Source: an uncultured Collinsella sp. (GTDB taxonomy: Bacteria; Actinomycetota; Coriobacteriia; Coriobacteriales; Coriobacteriaceae). From it: a stretch of DNA of 64,000 nucleotides. The stretch's first letter is position 1. Each line of letters begins with the position of its first letter. Below are positions 36,584 to 43,493 of this stretch, piece after piece. The notes below the pieces were generated by a model. It made no database searches, was not told where the DNA came from, and worked only from the letters and a program-made list of their open reading frames with translations. The stretch covers positions 1 through 64,000 of the forward strand of contig CALKKS010000015.1 in the NCBI GenBank assembly GCA_937995345.1, given 5' to 3'. Both the position numbers and the translations under genes were made by a program.

Positions 36584-37909
36584 CTACTTAAGCTCCGGCC
36601 AGTAATCCTTATTGGCCTCGATGAGCTTGTCGAGCACTTTGCGAGCCTTCTTTGCGTCACCGACCAGACGATTAAGCGTGAGTGCCTGCAGAGCCTTCTC
36701 GTAGGAACCCTCCATCCAAGCCTCAACGGTCAGGCGCTCATAGGCGTACTGGTTCTCCATAAGGCCGCGATAGAAGGTACCGATCTTGCCAACAGCATAG
36801 GGCTGCGGGCCATTGGCGCCCACGCTTGCCGCGACCTCGACCATGGCGTCATCGGGCATGCCCTCGATAATGCCGTTGTTGGGCACGATGACAATGAAGG
36901 TCTTGTTGGTGTTGCGATAAATGGCCGAGGTGATTTCCACGATCATATCGCCATGAGCGTCGTTTTGCACAACCGAGGAGTTCTTTGCGGTGCCGACTTT
37001 GGCAACACGCTCGCACTCGGCGAACACGCGCTTCTCACGACCGTTGATAACCTCGTCGGAGCGAGTGTAGTCGGGGTCGAGGTGAGCGACCTTGTACTCG
37101 GGATACAGATAGTACTGCAAATAAGTGTTGGGCAGATAGTCGGGGAAGTCCTCGAGCATGTCCTTGACCATGGCGTAGGTATCAAGCCAGGACTGGTCAC
37201 GCTGCTCGGCATCGGCAGGAAGGAAGCCGTTCTTCTCTGTGTACTCCTTGATCTGCGGGACGAGGTCATGTCCCTCTTCATCGTAGATGTGCTTGAACCA
37301 ACCGAAGTGATTAAGGCCAAAGTACACGGGCTCCGTCTTGCTCATATCGCGACCGAGCAGGCGACCGTAAGAGCGCATGAGGTTGACGGGCTGGTCGCAG
37401 ATGTTGAGGACGCGATGCTCATCGGGCAGGACGCGCTCGAGACCATATGCCACAATAGCAGCCGGGTTGGTGTAGTTGATAATCCACGCCTCCGGGCTAT
37501 GAGCGCGAACGTCGTTGACGATCTCAACCATGTCATGCATGGAGCGCATACCGTAAGCCATGCCGCCAGGGCCCACCGTTTCCTGGCCGATGATTCCCAT
37601 ATGCAGCGGAATCTTCTCGTCCTTGCTGCGCATCTCGTAGCCGCCGGTACGAATCTGGCAGAGCACAAAGTCAACGTCGGTGTAAGCCTCGTCCTTATCG
37701 GTGGTGTAACCAAACTCCACACCGGGCTCCTCCTCGGCGAAGAGGATCTTGCCAAACTCGCCGATTGGACGCTGGCGCTCGGCATCGATGTCATAGAGCA
37801 TCACGCGGTTCAGCGGCAGAATGTCCATGTGCTTGGTCAGGGCTTTAAGAATGCCAGGGCACCACGTGGAGCCGCCGCCAACGATCACAATATTGAGCTT
37901 ATCCTTCAT
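36584..37909 (-). CDS. glycosyl hydrolase family 4, probable phospho-alpha-glucosidase (module 2)
   Basis: GH4 enzyme of 441 residues. NAD loop GGGSTWCPG, NYTNPAAIV, the metal Cys in NICDQPVN and GLNHFGW are present. The Cys motif is CDQP instead of CDMP in the module 1 paralogue, which may mean a different sugar linkage or aglycone. The ATG is preceded by a strong GGAGGG. It is the first gene of the minus-strand unit and divergent from an RpiR regulator. Confidence 0.88.
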   Translation of the reverse strand: MKDKLNIVIVGGGSTWCPGILKALTKHMDILPLNRVMLYDIDAERQRPIGEFGKILFAEEEPGVEFGYTTDKDEAYTDVDFVLCQIRTGGYEMRSKDEKIPLHMGIIGQETVGPGGMAYGMRSMHDMVEIVNDVRAHSPEAWIINYTNPAAIVAYGLERVLPDEHRVLNICDQPVNLMRSYGRLLGRDMSKTEPVYFGLNHFGWFKHIYDEEGHDLVPQIKEYTEKNGFLPADAEQRDQSWLDTYAMVKDMLEDFPDYLPNTYLQYYLYPEYKVAHLDPDYTRSDEVINGREKRVFAECERVAKVGTAKNSSVVQNDAHGDMIVEITSAIYRNTNKTFIVIVPNNGIIEGMPDDAMVEVAASVGANGPQPYAVGKIGTFYRGLMENQYAYERLTVEAWMEGSYEKALQALTLNRLVGDAKKARKVLDKLIEANKDYWPELK

Positions 37910-38207
37910 GTTCCGTCCCTCCAGGGTTGGCTGATCGGTGTTCTCGAAGACCTTGGGCTCCGCGGTTGTCCTCGGCTTGCTTCGTTTCGATTGATATTTT
38001 GCGACATGAGGTCATTTGCGAGCCCCCGTGTGGGCCAACGCGAAACGGGGACACATGATTTCGCTCACGACACAGATATGTGTAGGCAGACACGCACGTT
38101 TGCCCAGTTCATGGGCGATAGGCAATCTTGACCGATTACCGATTTCTCACCTGGCTACACAAAGCGGTACCATATGTACGGCGAGGTGTGAGGGGCTGAA
38201 ACATCTT

Positions 38208-38957
38208 ATGAAAGATCAAGAATCTTTTTATGATCATGTGCGAGCTGGCGAAAGCAAGCTCAACGATCTTGAAAGCGAGATCATGCGCTACATCATCGAG
38301 CTGCGTGATGATATTGACGATGTCACGCTTAAGAGCGTTGCTGAACGGTTCTTCGTCGCTCCCAATACAATCGTCAGGCTTGCCCATAAGCTCGGCTTCT
38401 CGGGGTTTACGGAGCTCAAACAATCGTATTCCGCCTCGCTCGACCGCAATCGATTCACTATCGAAACGCTTCCGCTCGACACCCAGCTCGTACAGACCAA
38501 AGATCTGCTTAACGACCGGGTCATCGATTCGGTTGTGAGTCTTATCCAGGACGCCTCGCATATCGTGTTCTTCTGCTCGGGCTTTTCGAAATACCCGTGC
38601 CTCGAGATGGCTGAAAAGCTCAAAATAATGGGCAAGAACACCGATACGCTCAGTGAACGCCACGTCATGAGGCATTACGCCGAACTGCTTGGCAAAAACG
38701 ACCTGGTCTTCAGCGTTTCCGTAAGCGGCGAGACGCAGGTGTCTATTGACGCCACATCGATAGCCAAAACGCGCGGATGCAAGGTTGTCACACTCACCGG
38801 CTTTTCTCGGAATTCTCTCTCGAAACTAGCCGACTACCCTATCTACACCGTGCAAAAAGAAATCCGCTTGGGCAGCATGGACCTCGACAGTCGATTGATG
38901 TTCTTTTACGTTTTCGAATTGATATTTGAGCGCTACTTCAAACTGGCCAGGAAATGA
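38208..38957 (+). CDS. RpiR family transcriptional regulator (module 2)
   Basis: HTH domain (about 1-80, with LKSVAERFFVAPNTIVRLAHKLG as recognition pattern) and SIS domain (115-235, FFCSGFSKYPCLEM and SVSVSGETQVSID). 249 residues from the ATG at 38208; GAGGGG lies 11 bases before it, a long spacing. It is divergent from the module 2 GH4 gene across 300 bases and presumably regulates it. Confidence 0.88.
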   Translation: MKDQESFYDHVRAGESKLNDLESEIMRYIIELRDDIDDVTLKSVAERFFVAPNTIVRLAHKLGFSGFTELKQSYSASLDRNRFTIETLPLDTQLVQTKDLLNDRVIDSVVSLIQDASHIVFFCSGFSKYPCLEMAEKLKIMGKNTDTLSERHVMRHYAELLGKNDLVFSVSVSGETQVSIDATSIAKTRGCKVVTLTGFSRNSLSKLADYPIYTVQKEIRLGSMDLDSRLMFFYVFELIFERYFKLARK

Positions 38958-39018
38958 AACTCTGCATGCGCCCGGCTTCGACTCTTTAGCAGCCTTCTTA
39001 TATGAAAGGTATCGTTCT

Positions 39019-39465
39019 ATGCAACGTGTACTGTTTATCTGTCATGGCAATATCTGCCACTCGACGATGGCTGAGTCGGTGTTTACCGAGCTGGTGCGCC
39101 GCGCTGGGCGCGCGGGCGAGTTTATCATCGATTCCGCGGCGACCTCGACCGAGGAGATTGGCAACCCGCCGCATCATGGCACGGTTGCCAAGCTGCGCGA
39201 GGTTGGGATTCCCGTGGTTGCGCACCGTGCACGCCAAGTGCGCCGCGCGGAGTATGGCGACTGGGATTACATCGTCTATATGGATGCCGAGAACGCGCGC
39301 GGCCTGCGCCGCATCTTCGGCGACGACCCCGACGGCAAGATTACGCGCTTGCTCGATTGGACCGAGCGCCCCGGCGACGTGGCCGATCCCTGGTACACCG
39401 GCAACTTCGATGCCACCTACCGCGATGTGCTCGCCGGCTGCACTGCCATGCTCGAGCAGATGTAG
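39019..39465 (+). CDS. low-molecular-weight protein tyrosine phosphatase homologue lacking the P-loop arginine
   Basis: 148-residue LMW-PTP fold. The P-loop reads CHGNICHS: nucleophile Cys8 is present, but the sixth position after it, Arg in CX5R enzymes, is His14. The general acid loop DPWYTGN (Asp123) is intact and the rest of the fold looks normal, with no frameshift. Arg14 binds the phosphate in all characterised members, so this protein may have low or altered activity, act on another ester, or bind phosphoproteins. GAAAGG precedes the ATG. It stands alone between an RpiR regulator and an AAA ATPase. Confidence 0.88.
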   Translation: MQRVLFICHGNICHSTMAESVFTELVRRAGRAGEFIIDSAATSTEEIGNPPHHGTVAKLREVGIPVVAHRARQVRRAEYGDWDYIVYMDAENARGLRRIFGDDPDGKITRLLDWTERPGDVADPWYTGNFDATYRDVLAGCTAMLEQM

Positions 39466-39513
39466 GTTCGCGGGCGCACGAACCTCGCGAGCCGCGTCAT
39501 CGGCATACAGATC

Positions 39514-39577
39514 GAGCGTGGATTTTCTCCCACTTTGAGCATTCAAGTGCGCTCTAGACGGGAGAAAATCCACGCTC
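39514..39577. repeat. GAGCG hairpin, family C copy 1
   Basis: GAGCGTGGATTTTCTCCC and its exact complement (18-base arms) enclose a 28-base loop starting ACTTTGAG. A related structure lies at 41185-41277. Confidence 0.75.
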
Positions 39578-39593
39578 ATTATCTCGGATAGCG

Positions 39594-39626
39594 GATGCGA
39601 CAAAGGCACTATCCCTTTGTCGCATC
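39594..39626. repeat. CCCTTTGTCGCATC hairpin, family E
   Basis: GATGCGACAAAGG / CCCTTTGTCGCATC, followed by GGGGACTGTCCC, which is a further small dyad. It sits just 3' of the AAA ATPase gene. Confidence 0.6.
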
Positions 39627-39637
39627 GGGGACTGTCC

Positions 39638-40999
39638 CTAGACCGGCTTGACCTCCAGCTTTATCCCCTCGGCACAGGAGTCACCCAAAACATCCGAAAG
39701 GGCCCAGGTCGCATATAGCGGCAAATAAAGAACAGCTCCGCTGCGTTCAACGTTGCCTCTCGAGAAAACAATCCCAAGCCTTACGCCATATTCGGCCGTA
39801 TCAAGCACATGACCGAGCGCGGCGTGCGCGTGGTAATAGGAACCCGATTTAACCTCGATCGGAACAGCCGTTCCATCCGGTCCGTCGACCACAAAGTCCA
39901 CTTCGCCGCGCTTCTTTGTCTGATAGTAGTAAAGCTGGCGATTTTGGGCAGTCAGCTGCTGGGCCACCACGTTTTCGTAAATACCGCCCAGATTGGGTTC
40001 CTTGCTATCAAGATACGCCGCCTGGGCGACGCCAACGGGGTAGCGCGCCATCAACATGCCCGTATCCGATTGGTATAGCTTGAACTGCGATGGCCGTGCC
40101 GTCTTGAGCAGGGGCGACTTTGGCTCGGTTACGATATCCGCCTTGAGAGCAACGCCGGCATCGACAAGCCAGACAAAATCTCGCTGGTACTTGTCGTAAT
40201 GCGCCTTGGGGTCAATGGAATTGAGCACGAAGCGTTTGTTTTCGCCCTCGAGCATAATAGGGAGCTGATCGTAAATGCTCTGCACCTGAAGGGCTCGCCC
40301 GCTTGCATACTTGGAGATATCCCGCCGGTACTGTTCGTTGAGCTCTGACTGTAACTGACGAACAGAGGCAAGGTCGCCCCGCGTGTCAAGGAAACGCTGC
40401 ACGACCTCTGGCATTCCACCGACAACGGTATAGGTCCTGAAGTTTGCCATCATCGCGTCGTGAATGTAATCAGGAATGGGCTTCTCGCTGATACACGCGT
40501 CGCGTATCGTTTGGCGAGCTCCCTCGCTCACCCCGATCGCCCAGCAAAACTCCTCGAAATCGAGCGGGAACATCCTAAGCTCGTGAACATATCCCACGGG
40601 ATAGGACCTAACGCCCTTGAACTGGGTCCCGAGCATTGACCCCGAAAACGCCCAGCGGCACCTCCCGTCCTCAACAAGGAACTTTGCCATCGTCATGATG
40701 TCGGGGGCCTCTTGGACCTCATCGATAAACACGAGCGTTTTGCCCGGTGCTATCGGCTTTCCCGAGAGAAGCGTCACCCTGCTGATGAAATCGTCGGCAT
40801 CCCGTGCCTCGAGAAGAGCATCTTTTGCCTGGCGATTTTCCGCGAGATTGAGCTCGATATAGGTTGCGTAGTTTGACTTACCGAACTCGCGAATCGAGTA
40901 GCTCTTACCGATTTGGCGAGAACCCGTGACGAACAACGCCTTTCGTTCAATGGATCTCTGCCAACAATCAAGCTCATCAGCGATTTTCCTGCGCAACAT
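39638..40999 (-). CDS. AAA ATPase with DUF4143 domain
   Basis: ATP-binding protein of the AAA_14/DUF4143 type. Walker A TGSRQIGKS (about residues 25-33), Walker B LVFIDEVQEAPD and the sensor region FSGSMLG lie in the first 170 residues. DUF4143 follows (about 215-400) with the PD-(D/E)XK-like end GEVDFVVDG and IEVKSGS. Such proteins are very common in gut bacteria and their role is unclear; mobile or defence functions have been suggested. The ATG at 40999 follows GGGAG. Three 33-base-spaced direct repeats lie immediately upstream; the frame is open through them and would encode a Cys-Ile-Ser repeat. Confidence 0.88.
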   Translation of the reverse strand: MLRRKIADELDCWQRSIERKALFVTGSRQIGKSYSIREFGKSNYATYIELNLAENRQAKDALLEARDADDFISRVTLLSGKPIAPGKTLVFIDEVQEAPDIMTMAKFLVEDGRCRWAFSGSMLGTQFKGVRSYPVGYVHELRMFPLDFEEFCWAIGVSEGARQTIRDACISEKPIPDYIHDAMMANFRTYTVVGGMPEVVQRFLDTRGDLASVRQLQSELNEQYRRDISKYASGRALQVQSIYDQLPIMLEGENKRFVLNSIDPKAHYDKYQRDFVWLVDAGVALKADIVTEPKSPLLKTARPSQFKLYQSDTGMLMARYPVGVAQAAYLDSKEPNLGGIYENVVAQQLTAQNRQLYYYQTKKRGEVDFVVDGPDGTAVPIEVKSGSYYHAHAALGHVLDTAEYGVRLGIVFSRGNVERSGAVLYLPLYATWALSDVLGDSCAEGIKLEVKPV

Positions 41000-41021
41000 A
41001 AGCTCTCCCATCGCCTCGATA

Positions 41022-41105
41022 AATGAAATGCAGATATTTATATCGACTATTATCGATGAAATGCAGAGATTTTTAGTACCGATATTTGATGAAATGCAGA
41101 AATTT
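41022..41105. repeat. three direct repeats at exact 33-base spacing upstream of the AAA ATPase gene
   Basis: GATGAAATGCAGAnATTT occurs at 41022, 41055 and 41088, with at most two differences between copies and unrelated sequence between. The spacing is three helical turns (or 11 codons). Probable operator iterons or a leader sequence. Confidence 0.65.
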
Positions 41106-41184
41106 GAGCCTACTCGCGCACAGAACAACGACACGTGCGCCTAAGCATGGGCATAAGTGAGGTCGGGATTCTCGCATACAAATC

Positions 41185-41277
41185 GAGCGAGGACTATCTC
41201 CCACTTTGAGTGCGAAATTGCGCCCAAAACGGGGGATAATCCACGCTCGATATCTCGACGGGAGAAAATCCTCGCTC
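41185..41277. repeat. GAGCG hairpin, family C copy 2 with duplicated right arm
   Basis: A left arm GAGCGAGGACTATCTCCC can pair with either of two right arms, GGGGGATAATCCACGCTC (41231-41248) or GGGAGAAAATCCTCGCTC (41260-41277). The element ends two bases before the stop codon of the gene at 41280, i.e. directly 3' of it. Confidence 0.7.
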
Positions 41278-41279
41278 GG

Positions 41280-41609
41280 TTACTCGTCGACGATCTCGGC
41301 GAGCCAAACGTTCAACGTGTCGACCTCGGGACAGCAGAACTTTGCCGTGCCGGGCTCGTTGCCAGGCACGGTTCCGCCATAGCGCAGGATATCGATATAG
41401 GGAAAGCCCACATGGCAGGCCATGGCGCACATCTTGCCGCGGTCTCGGTCGAAGTCAAAAACGTCGCCCGGCTTGTGACCATGATGGCAGCGGCACGTTC
41501 CCAGCTGGTCCACGCAGCTCACGCGGATACGCGGACGTTTGCCCCGCGGCGCGCCGAGCGGCTTGCCCCCGCCCGCAGGCTTGGCGCCGCCCTCGCCAGC
41601 GTTACTCAT
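41280..41609 (-). CDS. TIGR04076-like small Cys-containing protein
   Basis: 109 residues. A basic Gly/Pro-rich N-terminus is followed by a compact domain with CRCHHGHKPGDVFDF, MCAMACHVGFPYIDILRYGG and a C-terminal CCPEVD, the pattern of the TIGR04076 family, whose function is unknown. The Cys and His residues suggest metal binding. Its ATG lies inside the end of the pyridoxamine kinase gene (ATGAGTAA overlap), so the two are translationally coupled. Confidence 0.75.
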   Translation of the reverse strand: MSNAGEGGAKPAGGGKPLGAPRGKRPRIRVSCVDQLGTCRCHHGHKPGDVFDFDRDRGKMCAMACHVGFPYIDILRYGGTVPGNEPGTAKFCCPEVDTLNVWLAEIVDE

Positions 41610-42426
41610 GGTCAATCACATCCAGGCAGGCTTCGATGGGAAGGCCGGCCGACTTGTCCTCCTGGTCGGCATTGCGCTCGATAAGCTCAGCCACCACACG
41701 CATGGCATCGGACGTCGCGCGCTGCAGACTCCAACCTGCCATAACGCGGCCGACGAGCACCGCCGAGAACGTGTCGCCCGTACCCGGGAAATAGACCGGA
41801 ATGAGCTCAAAGGGAATCGTGAAGTACTCCCCCGCTACATGGTCGTAACCGATAACCGCGTTCGTGCCATTGACCACGGCGCTCGTAATGACCACCGATT
41901 TGGCACCCAGCTCGCGCACGGCGTCCACAAGGGCGCGGGCCTCATCGGGCGTGATCTGCTCTGCAATAGGCGTATCGGTGAGCAGACAGGCCTCGGTGTA
42001 GTTGGGCACCGCGTAATCGGCGCACTCGAGCAGGTGCCTCATGAGACCGATCGTGGACTCGGGCACGCCCGCATAGAGCTTGCCGTTGTCGCCCATGATG
42101 GGGTCGACGAACACCTTGGTGCCCTTTTGCCCGCGGCGGTGGCAAAAGTCCGAGATGATGCGCGTCTCTTCCTCGGTCACGATAAAGCCGGTCGAGATGG
42201 CGTCGAACTCAAAGCCGAGCTCCTCCCAGATAGCGAGGCTTTGGCGCACATACTCGGTGGTGTCGTGGATGTAGAACTTGGGGTAGTTGAGCGTGTCGGA
42301 AACAAGCGCCGTCGGCAGGTTATGGATACGGTAGCCCATGTGCGACAGCACCGGCAGCATGGCGGAAAGCGCGACCTTGCCGTAACCGCACATATCGTTG
42401 ATCAGCAGCAGCTGAGTGTTCTTCAT
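41602..42426 (-). CDS. pdxY: pyridoxamine/pyridoxal kinase
   Basis: Ribokinase-fold kinase of the vitamin B6 salvage pathway. INDMCGYGKVALSAMLP at the start binds the vitamer; DPIMGDNG and the anion hole/catalytic Asp in FPGTGDTFSAVLVG are intact. 274 residues from the ATG at 42426, preceded by GGGAG. First gene of a two-gene unit. Confidence 0.9.
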   Translation of the reverse strand: MKNTQLLLINDMCGYGKVALSAMLPVLSHMGYRIHNLPTALVSDTLNYPKFYIHDTTEYVRQSLAIWEELGFEFDAISTGFIVTEEETRIISDFCHRRGQKGTKVFVDPIMGDNGKLYAGVPESTIGLMRHLLECADYAVPNYTEACLLTDTPIAEQITPDEARALVDAVRELGAKSVVITSAVVNGTNAVIGYDHVAGEYFTIPFELIPVYFPGTGDTFSAVLVGRVMAGWSLQRATSDAMRVVAELIERNADQEDKSAGLPIEACLDVIDHE

Positions 42427-42606
42427 GAGGGTCTCCCTTGTTTCGGGCACAGCGCAGCAGCGCCACAGTGCGACTAAGTGTAGCGCAGGAGGCGTTGTGG
42501 GCGGAGGCGAGCGGTACGAAGGGCAAATTGTTGCGGAAAGGTTTCGGAAATGGGGGCTGTTTGCTCCATAGCGGCCTAGTTGATGCTACTCATATAGCGC
42601 CATTTC

Positions 42607-42758
42607 AAAACTATGCCTATTTACTACGTTTAACCGCCCGCCTCCAACCACAACGAATTTCTCTCCAACAAAACCGCAGGTAGATAGCTTGCGTTTTTTC
42701 AGAAACAGCTGTTGTGGTCAGCGATGCTGGATTCATCGTAGTAATTAGGCATAGTTTT
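42607..42758. repeat. 152-base element with terminal inverted repeats, family D copy 1
   Basis: The ends AAAACTATGCCTATTTACTACG and its complement match at 21 of 22 positions. Inside are a second stem ACCACAAC / GTTGTGGT and the block ACCGCAGGTAGA..TTGCG. A related element lies at 56276-56435. No coding capacity, so it resembles a MITE or a structured RNA. Confidence 0.75.
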
Positions 42759-42845
42759 TGGCAAGGCCGCTTCGAAAGGCATCATCGCAGCCCAAAACGA
42801 TACCTTTTCCTTCGTCCCCAAGGGATCAGATTGCCGCTTAGGAGC

Positions 42846-42891
42846 GTTTGCAGCGTCGAGCGGTTACGGCGTTTGGTAAAACGCCGTAACT
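42846..42891 (-). repeat. partial family B element (first hairpin only), copy 4
   Basis: Contains CAGCGTCGAGCGGTTACGGCGTTT-GGTA-AAACGCCGTAAC in broken parts, matching the first hairpin of copy 1. Unlike the others it lies in a gap between divergent genes (pdxY and marR). On the minus strand it still begins with TAAG, like a leftover stop codon. Confidence 0.7.
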
Positions 42892-42907
42892 TAATAAGTT
42901 TGGTACC

Positions 42908-42970
42908 TTGACATTTATTTCTTGCACTCCTAAATTAGTTAGGCACAAAACAATTTCACTACCTAACTAA
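42908..42970 (+). promoter_or_regulatory. marR-ABC exporter promoter and operator
   Basis: TTGACA (42908-42913), 17 bases, TAAATT (42931-42936). The inverted repeat TTAGTTAGG ... CCTAACTAA (42935-42943 and 42962-42970) starts at the -10 box and covers the transcription start, the expected place for MarR autorepression. Confidence 0.75.
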
Positions 42971-42986
42971 AGAAAGGAGCGACACC

Positions 42987-43493
42987 ATGTGCGATGACCA
43001 CATCGGCCTCTGCCCCCACACGCCGGGCGGCGACCCCCATGAACCCGCAGATGCGCCCGCGGCACAGTCCCAATCAGACGCGCTCGCCAAGCACATCCTA
43101 AACGGGCTGGGCTTCTGCGGCCACTTTCTGCACTTTCACGGCGGCGGCGCCTCGGGAAAGGCCCCCATCGTCTGTTTGCTCGCCAAGCAGCCAAACGGCG
43201 AGATGTCACAGCAGGAACTAGGCCTGCACTTTGATCTTAAGCCCGGTTCGCTTTCCGAGATTCTCTCCAAGATCGAATGCGCCGGCCTTATCGAGCGCAG
43301 CCGCAATCCCAAAGACCGGCGGCAGCTCACCATTCGCCTGACCGAAGCGGGATGGGAAAAGGCCCACGTAGAGCAGGCGGCCCGCATCCGCTTTAGAGAA
43401 CGGGCCTTTAGCGCGCTCACCCACGACGAGCGCGAGGACCTCGCCGAAATGCTCGATAAAATCCGCGTAACCTGGGAGGAACTGGATGATTAA
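42987..43493 (+). CDS. MarR family transcriptional regulator
   Basis: 168-residue winged-helix repressor. MSQQELGLHFDLKPGSLSEIL is the HTH pattern and RNPKDRRQLTIRLTEAG the wing with the conserved Asp-Arg. The first 35 residues are rich in His, Cys and Pro and are not part of the domain. AAAGGAG lies before the ATG. Its stop overlaps the start of the following ABC gene, so it most likely represses the exporter and is relieved by a ligand that the exporter removes. Confidence 0.9.
   Translation: MCDDHIGLCPHTPGGDPHEPADAPAAQSQSDALAKHILNGLGFCGHFLHFHGGGASGKAPIVCLLAKQPNGEMSQQELGLHFDLKPGSLSEILSKIECAGLIERSRNPKDRRQLTIRLTEAGWEKAHVEQAARIRFRERAFSALTHDEREDLAEMLDKIRVTWEELDD

Noticed and set aside
41022..41105. 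CRISPR-like spacing of direct repeats
   Set aside because: Only three 18-base repeats with 15-base gaps are present, no cas genes are near, and they adjoin the ATPase start.
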